Below, piece by piece: positions 42,453 to 52,000 of a DNA stretch of 64,000 nt. This DNA comes from JACVRW01 sp963820315 (GTDB taxonomy: Bacteria > Actinomycetota > Thermoleophilia > Solirubrobacterales > Thermoleophilaceae): positions 1 through 64,000 of the forward strand of contig CAWFZK010000046.1 in NCBI GenBank assembly GCA_963820315.1, written 5' to 3'. Position 1 is the stretch's first letter. Every line of letters starts with the position of its first letter. The notes under the pieces were generated by a model. That model had not been told where the DNA came from, ran no database searches, and saw nothing but the letters and a program-made list of their open reading frames with translations. Position numbers and translations under genes: made by a program.

Positions 42453-43187
42453 CTACTCCCGCATCAGGCCGGCGAGGATGTGCTCGGTCCCCTCCATGTG
42501 CTCGCGCATGAGGCGCACCGCTCGCCCGGTGTCGCCCTTGCGCAGCAGCGCGATCAGGCGCTGGTGCTGGTTGTTCGAGCTCGTCAGCACCTCGTCGGGA
42601 TGGGCGATGCGGGCGATCAGGTCGCTCATCTGCCCCTGCACCTCGGTCATCGCGGTCACGAGCCGGGGCGAATGCGACGCCTCGGCGAGACCGATGTGGA
42701 AGCGCACGTCGGCCCGCCGGTATTCGCCGAAGGGCCCGGTGGTCTCGGCCATGCGCTCGGTCAGCTCCTCGAGGTTCGCGAGGTCGTCCTCCGTCGCGCG
42801 CTCGGCCGCCAGCACGGTCGCGCCCGTCTCCACCGCAACGCGGTAGTCGAGCACCGCGCGGGTCTCCTCGCCCAGGACGACGCCCTCGCGCTTCTGCCCC
42901 AGCGGCGGCGCCTCGGCGACGAAGGTGCCGCCGGCGCGGCCGCGCTGCGAGACGAGGTGACCGCTCTGCACGAGCGTCGTCAGCGCCTGCCGCAAGGTCG
43001 AGCGGGAGATGCTGAGCTGGTCAGCCAGCTCGCGCTCGGCCGGCAGCCGAGTGCCCGGGGCCAGCACCCCGAGGCGGATGGCAGTCCCGAGCCGCTCCAC
43101 CGTCTCCTCGAAGGTGGTGGGTGGCTGGACTGGCTTGAAGACCGCCTCGAGCGCCGACCCGCGCTCCACGGGCCTCGCGGAATGCAC
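42453..43187 (-). CDS. FadR/GntR-family transcriptional regulator
   Basis: A 244-residue regulator. The winged helix (residues ~24-95) has TFEETVERLGTAIRLGVLAPGTRLPAERELADQLSISRSTLRQALTTLVQSGHLVSQRG. The C-terminal FCD domain has VLDYRVAVETGATVLAAERATEDDL, ADVRFHIGLAEASHSPRL (His/Asp metal site) and a final helical bundle. FCD-type GntR proteins bind small carboxylates with a metal ion. Starts at GTG 43187 with no ribosome site, possibly leaderless. Convergent with the LysR gene, two bases apart. Target genes unknown. Confidence 0.92.
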   Translation of the reverse strand: MHSARPVERGSALEAVFKPVQPPTTFEETVERLGTAIRLGVLAPGTRLPAERELADQLSISRSTLRQALTTLVQSGHLVSQRGRAGGTFVAEAPPLGQKREGVVLGEETRAVLDYRVAVETGATVLAAERATEDDLANLEELTERMAETTGPFGEYRRADVRFHIGLAEASHSPRLVTAMTEVQGQMSDLIARIAHPDEVLTSSNNQHQRLIALLRKGDTGRAVRLMREHMEGTEHILAGLMRE

Positions 43188-43250
43188 GCATCAAAAGGTA
43201 CATGGAGCACCCCATTGACGGGGAGGGTTGCGCCGGTAGATTGCCCCGCG

Positions 43251-43502
43251 GTGGAGAACCGACAGGAACGCGTCGTGGTAGAGACAGATCGGTATCGCGT
43301 GGAGGGGATGATGACCCTTCCGCGCGAGGGCTATCGCAGCCGCGTGTCCGATCACGTGAACCGGCGCGACCAGGAGTTCTTCACCATCCTGGACGCCGAG
43401 CTCGTGGCGCTGGACGGCTCGGGCCGCGAGTGGACAGCGCCCGTGCTGATGCTGGCGCGTCGCCACATCCGGCTGATCGTGCCGGTCTCGGAGGGGGCCT
43501 AG
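43251..43502 (+). CDS. small conserved hypothetical protein
   Basis: An 83-residue protein: RQERVVVETDRYRVEGMMTLPREGYRSRVSDHVNRRDQEFFTILDAELVALDGSGREWTAPVLMLARRHIRLIVP. The pattern (short beta strands, R-DQEFF, HIRLI-P end) is that of a small all-beta domain widespread in actinobacteria (DUF6812-like). Start GTG 43251 fits its reading and the 60-base gap to the FadR gene. Function unknown; it may be co-transcribed with the zinc-ribbon protein 40 bases on. Confidence 0.7.
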   Translation: MENRQERVVVETDRYRVEGMMTLPREGYRSRVSDHVNRRDQEFFTILDAELVALDGSGREWTAPVLMLARRHIRLIVPVSEGA

Positions 43503-43543
43503 TCCTGCTTTCCGTCCGGGAGCCCGCCCAGCATCTCCGGACC

Positions 43544-43747
43544 GTGCTGTACGCGACGCTGGTCTGCACCGATCCCCGCTGCGGCGAGGAGCTCGAAGGC
43601 TGGGGCGAGGCCGAGGACTTCGAGGCTCTTCTCTGCGTGAGCTGCGGTTGCGAGCTTCAGGCGCTCGCCTTCTGCGAGGTGCGCGGCGGGACCGTCACCG
43701 AGCTGCCGCGCCGCACCCCCCACGTGCAGCTGCGCCACGCGGCCTGA
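43544..43747 (+). CDS. small zinc-ribbon protein
   Basis: A 67-residue protein with four cysteines in a zinc-ribbon layout: C-x4-C in LVCTDPRCGEELEG and C-x2-C in LCVSCGCELQALAFC. It binds one zinc in all likelihood. GTG 43544 gives a compact domain; a longer upstream frame overlaps the previous gene and has no homology-like features. It ends convergent with the CYTH gene (the stops are adjacent at 43745-43750). Function unknown. Confidence 0.65.
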   Translation: MLYATLVCTDPRCGEELEGWGEAEDFEALLCVSCGCELQALAFCEVRGGTVTELPRRTPHVQLRHAA

Positions 43748-44529
43748 TCAGGACCCGTCTTCGCGCAGCCGGTCCGAGAAGAACTCGAGCGCCTTCTTCG
43801 TCTTCGTCTGCTGCACCTCGGCCGGCACCATGTCGCGCGCGTGCAGGAAGCTGCGCAGCTGCGACGGCGACGTCGAAGGCCTCCGTGCGGCAGGCACTTC
43901 GTCGACAGCTCGACGATCCGCGAACCGTCCGGGTAGAGCCAGAGCTCGCCGACGAGCCTGCGCCCGAGGTCCTTGGGCGTGACCCTCGCCTTCAGCACGA
44001 AGATCGGCCCGAGGATGGACAGCTCGTCGAGCTCGATCCCCTCGGGCGCGTGCTCGCTGAAGAACGCGCGCTGCTCCTTCGTGAACAGCGAGCTGATCCG
44101 GCCCCCGCCGAGCAGCCTCTTCCTCACGATCGGCTTCTCGAGCCGCTGCTTCATCGTGCCGCTGCAGACGAAGCCACCCGGCATCGCGTCGACCTCGACG
44201 CCGAACCCGGGCGACCTGCGCACCTTCTTCGGAAGGTCGCCCGGCACGACCGGGCGCAGCTTGACCACCGAGTCGTCGCCCCTGCCCTGGACCCGCCGGG
44301 CGCGCGCCACGACGCCGCCGGCGTTGAGGGCGAGCTCCGGCGTGTCGAAGAAGAAGACCTGCCGCACCTGCCCCTCGAGCGGATCCATGTCGAGCGCGAC
44401 CGCGGCCTCCGAGAGGTTGGTGTCGGGCACGGTGAGCTTGAGCTCGACGCTGTCGGAGTCCTTGATGAGCGCGAGCAGCTCAGTCAGCTGATCGTTCGTT
44501 AGCTGCGGCGCGACGGCGGTGGCGGTGAT
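43748..44529 (-). CDS. CYTH-like domain protein (frame breaks near the C-terminus)
   Basis: The central frame carries CYTH/triphosphatase-like features: SVELKLTVPDTNLSEAAVALDM (ExExK-like start), RQVFFFDTPELALNAGGVVARARRV, SVVKLRPVVPGDLP, and VEVDAMPGGFVCSGTMKQ. The end of the protein continues in other frames: LSTKCLP, then TEAFDVAV and QLRSFLHARDMVPAEVQQTKTKKALEFFSDRLRED, to TGA 43748-43750. Two indels near 43890 and 43870 break it. No ATG/GTG/TTG lies before the first homologous residues; a GAGAGGA site followed by ATC (44529) suggests a start codon error or a rare start. Strictly, the first GTG is 44430. CYTH proteins hydrolyse triphosphates or organophosphates. Confidence 0.6.
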
Positions 44530-44579
44530 GGCGAGTCCTCTCTCGTTGGGGCCTCCAACAGCCTAACCAGGCTACGCCG

Positions 44580-44603
44580 GGGGGCTCGCCGTGGCGAGCC
44601 CCC
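44580..44603. terminator. strong hairpin terminator after the lipoprotein gene
   Basis: GGGGGCTCGC (44580-44589) and GCGAGCCCCC (44594-44603) form a perfect 10-bp GC stem with a 4-base loop. It lies 22 bases past the stop of the minus-strand lipoprotein gene and before the CYTH gene. No T-run. Confidence 0.7.
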
Positions 44604-44624
44604 GTGTGCCGGCTCGCGGCTGCC

Positions 44625-45159
44625 CTAGTAGGGAGAGCTGCTCGACGGAGCGCTCATGGTCGACGACCCCGAGCCTGTGCCGCTGGTGGCTGCGGTCCAC
44701 ACGAAGTGCGTCCCGTTGAAGTCGTCGGCGACGCCGTTGCCGTCGAGCTGACCGGCGCCCTCCTGGGTGAAGGAGTACAGCGGCATGCCCTTGAAGGTCA
44801 GCTGCTGCCCGCCATCGGGCCGCTTGACCGTGCCGAGGGTGACGTCGAGCTGTGAGGAGGCCGACTTCGCCTGCTTCGCCGTGGCCATCGCGGGCGCCCA
44901 GATCGAAGTGCACGAGCCAGTGCACATGATCTGCCCGCTCTTCTCGACGTCGGAGCGTGTAGAGCGTCTTGCCCTGAGAGTTGGCGAGCACGTCGGTCCC
45001 GTCGACGTTCTTGACCGACACGACTCCCGAGCTCGTGCTCGCGGTCGCGGCGGTAGCAGTGCCGTTGTGGTCGTTGCTGTTGCCGCAGGCGGCCAGCAGA
45101 AGCGCCGCCAGGCCAACCGCAACGAGGGCCGTCAGTGGATTCTTGATCGAGAGTCTCAT
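44625..45159 (-). CDS. secreted lipoprotein with repeats of the PF03640 (Lipoprotein_15) type (one frameshift)
   Basis: The N-terminus has a lipoprotein signal (LTALVAVGLAALLLAACGNSN, lipobox Cys near residue 26). The mature chain carries two copies of the secreted-repeat motif: VDGTDVLANSQGKTLYT with a following CTGSCTSIWAPA, and GQQLTFKGMPLYSFTQEGAGQLDGNGVADDFNGTHFVW. One extra base near 44955 separates TLYT from SDVEKSGQIMCTG; without it the protein is about 177 residues. The Ser/Gly-rich tail ends SGSSTMSAPSSSSPY. Family function is unknown. Divergent from the ECF sigma factor gene. Confidence 0.8.
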
Positions 45160-45255
45160 GCCCTGAACTACGGGGTGGCAGCTCCGCCCGGATTGCTCGG
45201 GTGAGCGCTGCTGCGCCATGCAATCCCGAAGCTCGGCCCGCGGCGTATAAGGGAT

Positions 45256-45822
45256 GTGGTGTCTTCAGCTCTCTCCGACGAAGCCCTGCTGGCCGGTCTG
45301 GCAGCGGGCGACGCGGACGCCGCGACGGCCTTCATACGGCGCTTCCAGGCGCGGGTCTACGGCCTCGTCGTGACGATCGTCCGGGACGAGGGGATCGCCG
45401 AGGACGTGGCGCAGGAGACATTCGTGCGCGCCTGGAAGCACGCGCGCACGTACGACCCGCGCCGCGGCCGAGTGGCCACCTGGCTGCTGACGATCGCCCG
45501 CAACCTCGCCATCGACGTGATCCGGGTGAAGTCGGCCCAGCCGCTCGACCCCGACCAGGTTGAGGACAGGCTGCAGCGAGCGCGCGTCGCCGGGAGCAGC
45601 CCCGACCAGGCGGTCCCGCCGGATGAGCGCGAGCGCGTGCGCGGCGCCATCGCCGAACTGCCGCCGGAACAGCGGCGCGCCCTCTTCCTCGCCGCCTATC
45701 TCGGCCGAACCGCCAAGGAGGTCGGCGAGCTCGAGGGCGTCCCGCTGGGAACCGCGAAGACCCGCATCCGAGCCGCGATGCTCAAGCTGCGCGATTCACT
45801 GGAGACCGCGAATGACGTGTGA
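45256..45822 (+). CDS. ECF sigma factor (RpoE-like)
   Basis: A 188-residue ECF sigma factor. Region 2: ATAFIRRFQARVYGLVVTIVRDEGIAEDVAQETFVRAWKHARTYDPRRGRVATWLLTIARNLAIDVIR (residues ~25-95). Region 4: VRGAIAELPPEQRRALFLAAYLGRTAKEVGELEGVPLGTAKTRIRAAMLKLRDSL (~130-185). The two are connected by a linker with PPDERER. It recruits RNA polymerase to stress promoters. The stop overlaps the next gene by 11 bases, a standard sigma/anti-sigma operon. GTG 45256 or 45259 are both possible starts. Confidence 0.94.
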   Translation: MVSSALSDEALLAGLAAGDADAATAFIRRFQARVYGLVVTIVRDEGIAEDVAQETFVRAWKHARTYDPRRGRVATWLLTIARNLAIDVIRVKSAQPLDPDQVEDRLQRARVAGSSPDQAVPPDERERVRGAIAELPPEQRRALFLAAYLGRTAKEVGELEGVPLGTAKTRIRAAMLKLRDSLETANDV

Positions 45823-46429
45823 CGAGATCCGCGAGCTGGCGCCCGAGATCGCGCTCGGGATCGCCGACGGCGAGGAGCGTGCCGAGGCCCTGCGGCACCT
45901 CTCCACCTGCGCGGAGTGCCGTCGCGCCGTCGAGCGGCTCTCGGGGGTTGCCGACGAGCTGCTTCTGATGGCGCCGGCCGAGGAGCCTCCCGCCGGCTTC
46001 GAGTCACGCGTCGTCAGGGCAATCGGGCTCGACCAGCCGGAGCCGCGCCGCCGCCTGCCGCGCTGGCTGAACCTGCGCTGGCTGGCGCCCCGGCTCGGCC
46101 CCGCGCTGGCGGCCGCGGCGGTCACCGCCGTCGTCCTGGTCTCCTCGTACAGCAACGATCGCCAGATCGCAGATCAGTACCGCGACACCCTCGACCGCGC
46201 GGGCGGACAGTCCTTCCAGGCCGAGCGCCTGTCCGACGAGACGGGCGCTCGAGCCGGAGTGGCCTTCGGCTACCAGGGCTCGCCCTCGTGGCTGTTCCTG
46301 ACCGTCAACCCCGAGCACCGCGGCGACGTCAAGAGCGCGGAGCTTGTGACCAGGGACGGGCGAACGATCACGATCCCGGAGCTCCGTCTGGATCCGCAGC
46401 GGGACCTGGGGCGGGGCGATTCCCGCTGA
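45812..46429 (+). CDS. zinc-dependent anti-sigma factor
   Basis: A 205-residue anti-sigma factor: the ZAS domain TCDEIRELAPEIALGIADGEERAEALRHLSTCAECRRAVERL carries the His-x3-Cys-x2-Cys motif (HLSTCAEC). A transmembrane helix follows (GPALAAAAVTAVVLVSSYSN, about residues 99-118), then an extracytoplasmic part with GYQGSPSWLFLTV and DGRTITIPEL. It should hold the ECF factor inactive at the membrane until a signal releases it. ATG 45812 overlaps the sigma gene. Confidence 0.93.
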   Translation: MTCDEIRELAPEIALGIADGEERAEALRHLSTCAECRRAVERLSGVADELLLMAPAEEPPAGFESRVVRAIGLDQPEPRRRLPRWLNLRWLAPRLGPALAAAAVTAVVLVSSYSNDRQIADQYRDTLDRAGGQSFQAERLSDETGARAGVAFGYQGSPSWLFLTVNPEHRGDVKSAELVTRDGRTITIPELRLDPQRDLGRGDSR

Positions 46430-46561
46430 CCTCTACAGCGTGCAATCCGTCCGTCTGCTGGGAAACAGCCCTGGCGACGTTCTGCAGGCGTCGTTCCCAG
46501 CTGGGCCCGAAGCGGACTGAGAGTGGGACGAGAGGGGGCGGCTAGGCTAGGCCCCCGCTCC

Positions 46562-46650
46562 GGAGAGGTGACCGAGCGGCTTAAGGTGCACGACTGGAAA
46601 TCGTGTGGGCGGGTCAAACTGCCTCGTGGGTTCGAATCCCACCCTCTCCG
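46562..46650 (+). tRNA. tRNA-Ser (anticodon GGA)
   Basis: An 89-base class II tRNA. The acceptor stem GGAGAGG (46562-46568) pairs with CCTCTCC (46643-46649); the anticodon stem CACGA/TCGTG encloses loop CTGGAAA with anticodon GGA (46596-46598), reading UCC/UCU serine codons. A long variable arm (GGCGGGTCAAACTGCC region) and T-arm GTGGG-TTCGAAT-CCCAC are present. Discriminator G at 46650; CCA is not encoded. It stands alone between the anti-sigma gene and the SARP gene. Confidence 0.95.
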
Positions 46651-46696
46651 CTCTGGACAGCCAAAACCCGCGTGGTACGGTCGCGGCTACTCGGGT

Positions 46697-48299
46697 ATGG
46701 ACTTTCGGCTCCTGGGCCCACTGGAGGTGGTCGAGCGTGATCGCCCTCTCGAACTCGGCGGGGCCAAGCAGCGCTCGCTCTTGGCGATCCTTCTGCTCCA
46801 GGCGAACGAACTCGTATCGACTGACCGCTTGATCGACCAGCTGTGGGGGGCCGCGCCGCCGGCCACCTGTGCCAAGAGCATCCATAACTACGTCTCCCGG
46901 CTGCGCAAGCAGCTCGGCGACCAGCGGCTCGCTACACAGGCACCCGGCTACGTGCTCCAGGTCGAGCCGTCCGAGCTCGACCTGGCCCGCTTCGAGCGCC
47001 TGGCGGATGAGGCGCGGCGGGGCGACCCGCGCAGGGCCGCGCGCAAGCTTCGGGATGCGCTTGCACTCTGGCGCGGGTCGCCGCTCGCGGACCTGGCTTA
47101 CGAGCCGTTCGCACAGCCCGAGATCGCAAGGCTCGAGGAGCTCCGGATGGCCGTGCTGGAGCAGCGCATCGATGCGGACCTGGCCGTCGGGCGTCACGCC
47201 GAGCTTGTCGGCGAGCTCGAGGCGCTGATCGTGCGCAACCCGCTGCGGGAGCAGCTCCGGTTACAGCTCATGCTCGCCCTCTACCGCTCGGCGCGCCAGG
47301 CCGAGGCGCTCAACGCCTACCGTGCGGCTCGGAGCGAGCTCTCAGAGGAGCTCGGGCTCGAGCCGAGCGAAGAGTTGAAGCGTCTCGAGCAGGCGATCCT
47401 GCGTCATGACCCGGGGCTCGACCTGGCCGCTGGCGCGTCGCGAGAGGGGCCGCCGCCACCGCGAGCGACCGGTGGCAGAGCGCGCGCTCCTGATCGTGCC
47501 GCGGGCGCTGTCCGGCCTCGACCCGCTGCTTCGCCTCGCCGAGCCGCTGGCGGCCTCGGAGTCCCCGCACGAGCTGATCGTCGCGGGCGTCGTCCCGGCG
47601 GCTGAGTTGGCTGCCGCCACCGTGGCCCTGGCCGAGCGCCGCGACCAGCTGCTGGCCGCCGGACTCGCCGCCAGGACCGCGGCGTTCTCCTCGCCGCGGC
47701 GAGGCGAGGACATCGTCCGGCTCGCCGGCCAGGAGAACGTCGACCTGCTCCTCATGGATGCTGGATCGTCGCCGCTGGACGGCGACGCGCGAGTGGTCCT
47801 CGAACAGGCGCCCTGCGACGTGGCCCTGCTTGCGGAGGCCGGCGGCTCGCTGGGTGAGGGGCCCGTGGTGGTGCCCTTCGGCGCCCGGTCGCACGACTGG
47901 GCGGCGCTCCGGCTCGGCGCTTGGGTTGCCCGCGCCACGGACGTCCCGCTGCGGCTGATCGGCTCGGCCGCCGAGGGCGGCGAGGAGGCACGCGATGCGA
48001 GCCGGCTGCTCGCCGACGCCTCGCTGATCGTCCAGCGCACCGCGGGCATCGTCGCCGAGCCGCTGCTCGCGAGCCCCGGCCGCCAGGGAGTCGCCGCACT
48101 CGCCGAGGGAGCGGCTCTGCTCGTGGTGGGCCTGTCGGAGCGCTGGCGCGAGGAGGGGCTCGGCCGTGTGCGGGGCGAACTCGCAGTGGCTCCGCCGGCG
48201 CCGACGGTGTTCGTCCGGCGCGGGAGGCGACCGGACGGCCTCGCGCCGGCCGAGACGCGCACGCCTTTCAGCTGGTCGCTGACCGGACACACGCGCTAG
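46697..48299 (+). CDS. SARP/BTAD transcriptional regulator joined to two USP-like domains (one frameshift)
   Basis: Residues 1-240 are a SARP-type regulator: MDFRLLGPLEVVERDRPLEL, LLLQANELVSTDRLIDQLWG, HNYVSRLRKQLGDQRLATQAPGYVLQVEPSELDLARF (winged helix, ~1-95), then the BTAD TPR-like bundle (LARFERLADEARRG...LGLEPSEELKRLEQAILRHDPGLDL). The frame then shifts by +1 at about 47430-47480. The next part is universal-stress-protein-like: RALLIVPRALSGLDPLLRLAEPLA and ENVDLLLMDAG. A second USP-like half follows with GPVVVPFGARSHDWAALRLGAWVA and GAALLVVGLSERW, ending at TAG. Total about 533 residues. It would be a regulator coupled to small-ligand or nucleotide binding. Confidence 0.78.
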
Positions 48300-48411
48300 C
48301 AGCACGCCGTTTACCAGCGTCTACCCGCGACCACCCCGGGCTGCTACCGGCCGGGCCGAGGCTGATCCTCGAATCCGGCCGCATAGGGCGGCCGGCCCTG
48401 AAGGAGGCGAC

Positions 48412-48987
48412 ATGCTTCGACGTAGCCACATCCTCACCACCGCGGCCCTCCTGGCTGTCTGCGCCACGCCGGCGTCCGCCGCCACGTACGAGGACCTGCA
48501 CTCGGATGGCGCCGCCAGCGGCGACGTTGCTCCGCCCGCGTCCTCGATCGCGGCCTCGGCCGCCGACGAGTACCAGGACCTGCGCTCGCCCGACACTGTC
48601 GACGCGGCCGAGCACCGCGGCCTACACGAGGCCGACCGCGGTCAGTATGCGCTGAACCGGGACTACGGCTCGCCCGACGCGGCCGACGCGGCCCGGGGCC
48701 TGCCGTCCGTGCCGGCCGTCACGCATGCCGGGCCCGGCCCCTACACGGACTCGGAGCGCACGCTGGTCGAGTCGGCCGAGGTGCAGGAGATGGTGCGCCG
48801 CGCGATCAGCGAGATACGCGTGACACCCACGGTCGTCGCGGTCGATGAGCCCTCTGGAGGCTTCGACTGGGGCGACGCGGGCATCGGCGCGGCCGGAATG
48901 CTCGCGCTGTTCGGCATCGCCGGCGGATCGGCGCTGATGCTGACCGGGCGCAAGCGCCGCCGGGGCGTCAACGTCGCGACTCACTAA
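48412..48987 (+). CDS. exported, C-terminally anchored small protein
   Basis: A 191-residue protein with a signal peptide (SHILTTAALLAVCATPASA), a low-complexity extracellular part with repeats of D-L-(H/R)-S-x-D (YEDLHSDGAAS, YQDLRSPDTVD, EHRGLHEAD), a central helix TLVESAEVQEMVRRAISEIRVTPTVV, and a C-terminal membrane helix (IGAAGMLALFGIAGGSALMLTG) followed by a basic RKRRR stop. So it stays in the membrane with the body outside. A good GAAGGAGG ribosome site precedes ATG 48412. No family recognised. Lies between the SARP-USP regulator and the receptor kinase. Confidence 0.75.
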   Translation: MLRRSHILTTAALLAVCATPASAATYEDLHSDGAASGDVAPPASSIAASAADEYQDLRSPDTVDAAEHRGLHEADRGQYALNRDYGSPDAADAARGLPSVPAVTHAGPGPYTDSERTLVESAEVQEMVRRAISEIRVTPTVVAVDEPSGGFDWGDAGIGAAGMLALFGIAGGSALMLTGRKRRRGVNVATH

Positions 48988-49011
48988 CCCACGCGACCCT
49001 GTCTGACGTGC

Positions 49012-49041
49012 GAGGGGCGGCGGCCGATGGCGCCGCCCCTC
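49012..49041. terminator. hairpin terminator after the anchored protein gene
   Basis: GAGGGGCGGCG (49012-49022) and CGCCGCCCCTC (49031-49041) form a perfect 11-bp stem with an 8-base loop, 25 bases after the stop at 48987 and before the kinase gene. It isolates the kinase transcript. Confidence 0.7.
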
Positions 49042-49087
49042 TCATGGTACGGTCGGTCATGGACTCGCCCCCCTTGGGGAGCTAAGC

Positions 49088-52000
49088 ATGAAGGCAGCCA
49101 TTAGTCCCGGCATGATCTTCGCCGGCTACCGCGTCGAGGAGTTGGTGGGGCGCGGGGGGATGGGTGTCGTGTACCGCGCTAAGGACCTGTCCCTGGAGCG
49201 GCCGGTGGCGCTCAAGCTGGTCGCCCCGGAGCTGGCCGATGACGAGCGCTTCCGGGAGCGCTTCCTGCGCGAGCCGCGGCTGGCGGCGTCGCTCGACCAC
49301 CCGCACGTGATCCCGATCTACGAGGCGGGCGAGCACGACGGCCAGCTCTACCTGGCGATGCGCTTCGTCGAGGGAAGTGATCTGAGAACGATCCTCGAGC
49401 GCGAGGAGAAGCTCTCGCCGGAGCGGACCCTGGCGGTGCTGGCCCAGGTCGCGGACGCGCTCGACGCGGCCCACCGGCGCGCGCTGGTCCATCGCGACGT
49501 CAAGCCGGCCAACGTCCTGCTTGACGAGCACGGGCATGCCTATCTGTCGGACTTCGGCATCACGAAACAGGTGGGTGGGGACTCGACCGACACGGGCCGC
49601 GTCGTCGGCACGCTCGACTACCTGGCGCCCGAGCAGATCCGCGGCGACCCCGTCGACGGGCGGGCCGATGTCTACGCGCTGGGCTGCCTGCTGTACGAGT
49701 GCCTCGCTGGCGTCCCACCGTTCCGGCGAGAAACCGAGGCGGAGACGCTCTGGGCCCACATGCAGGAGGCGCCGCCGTCGCTGCGCGACCACCGAGGGCT
49801 CGACCCGGTGCTCCGTAAGGCGTTGGCGAAGAACCAGGAGGACCGCTACGGGAGCGGTGCCGAGCTGATCGACGCGGCAGCGGACGCCCTCGGGCTGGCA
49901 CGCGCGCCGCGGGCCGCGCGCCGCTCGATCGTGCCCCCGGCCGTTCGCAGGCACGGCCGCGCCATCCTCGCCGGCGGCCTGTTGCTGCTGGCCGCGACAA
50001 TCGCGCTGGCCATCGTTGCCCTGACCGGCGGCGAGGACGGGAGGGTCGGGCCGATCGGCAACGGCGTGGCCGCGATCGACCCCGTGGACGGGAGCGTGAC
50101 GTCGTTCACGGAGTCGGAGACGCCTCCCGGCAACGTCGCGGTGGGCGAGGGGGGCGTCTGGGTGCTCGACAACGAGGCCAAGACCGTCTCCCGGATCGAT
50201 CCGGACACGAAGGCGGTGACCGAGACCTTCGACACCCCCGGCGTGCCGAGCGAGCTCGCCGTCGGCGAGGGCGCTCTCTGGGTCGGCATCGCAGGCGGAC
50301 GCGACGGCACGAACGCAACCGTCAACGTCGCCCGGATGGATCCCGACGACGGCCGAGTCACCGGAACGGCGAGGCTCCGCGGCGACGAGGGGGTCTACCC
50401 GGTCGCGGGGACGCCGCGGCTCGCCGTGGGGTCCGGTGCGGTCTGGGCCGCCAACCCCGACGGCAGCGTGTCCCGCATCGACCCGAAGAGCGGCCGGCTC
50501 GTCGCGACGATCGAGACGAAGCATCAGGCGTGGACGATCGCGGCCGGCGACGCGGGCGTCTGGTTCCTCGGGCCCGACGATCCACCGGGCGTGACCGAGA
50601 TCGACACGCGCAGGAACCGCGTGGGCCGGACGATCCCGGTCGGGGCAACGTCCCTGATGGGGGTGGCCGTCGGCGGCGGCTCGGTCTGGGCAGCGGCCGA
50701 CCAAGAAGGGGTCGTCTGGCGGATCATCCCCGAGCGGTCAGCGGTCACGAGGACGATCGATGTCGGCAGGGGAGTCACCTTCGTCACCTTCGGTGAGGGC
50801 GCCGCTCTGGACCGGCAACTACGTCGACGGAACGGTCGCTCGCGTCGATCCCCGCACGAGCAAGGTCACCGCGAAGGTTTCCGTCGGCGCTCCCCAGGCA
50901 TTGGCGGCCGGCGCCGGATCGGCCTGGGTGAGCGTCGCGGGTGAGACGACGGAGGGAGCGCTGACCACGACCGCGTGCGGCGAGGTCGCCTCCGGACCAG
51001 GGACCCCTGACGTCCTGATCGCGTCGGACTTCCCGCTGCAAGGCCCGAGCAGCGCCGACCCGCGTGCGATGGAGGGCGCGATCCGCCACGTGATCGAGCG
51101 GCGTGGCTTCAAGGCGGGCGACCACACCGTCGGGTACCAGTCATGCGACGCGTCCACTCCTCAGACGGGCGGCTTCGAGTTCCGCAAGTGCGCTGCGAAC
51201 GCGTCGGCCTACGCACACGCCGAGCAGCTCGTGGCCGTGATCGGGCCGTACTCCTCGTTCTGCGGCCAGGTGCAGATCCCGATCACCAACCGCGCGCCGG
51301 GCGGGCCGCTTGCGATGGTCAGTGCGATTGCCACGCACCCCGGACTGACACGCGGTGGCCCGGTCGTCCGGCGGGCGGGGTGAGCGGGGCGAGCCCGCGG
51401 TCTACTACCCGACCGGGAAGCGGAGCTTCGTCCGGCTGATGGCGCGAGAGGACCTGCAGGGCGTGGCCAACGCCATGCTCGCGAAGGAGCTCGGCCTGAG
51501 ACGCGTCTACGTGCTCCAAGACCCGGGCTTGAAGGTCGAGCAGGCCGATCCGTTCCGGCGCACGGCTCGCCGGCTCGGGATCCAGATCGCGGGCGTCGCG
51601 AACTTCACCGACGGCTCCAACCACGATCGCCTGGCCGAGCGGGTGGCGCGCTCCGGTGCGCAAGGCGTGTTCATCGCCGGTCTGGGATCGGAGGGCGGCG
51701 GCCGGGTGGTGATGGCCCTCCGTGATCGCCTCGGAAGCCGGATCAAGATCATGGCGGCCGACCCGTTCCTCCCGATCGCGGAAGTGCTGGCCTTCGCCGG
51801 GCCGGCGGCCCATGGCCTGTACTTCAGCGCCACGGACGTCCCGCCGAGGGCGCAGCCCCCCGCGGGCCGGCGCTTCGCGCGCGACATCGGTGACCTTCGA
51901 CGCGCCGGTGTTCGGCGTGCTGCCGGCGGGGCAGACGACTGAGCTGCTTCTTGACGCGATCGCCCGCTCCGACGGGACCCGGGCGTCGGTGCTCGAGGAG

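Noticed and set aside
46562..46650. tRNA-Ser as an integration (att) site
   Set aside because: No integrase, no partial tRNA copy and no phage genes downstream in the window.
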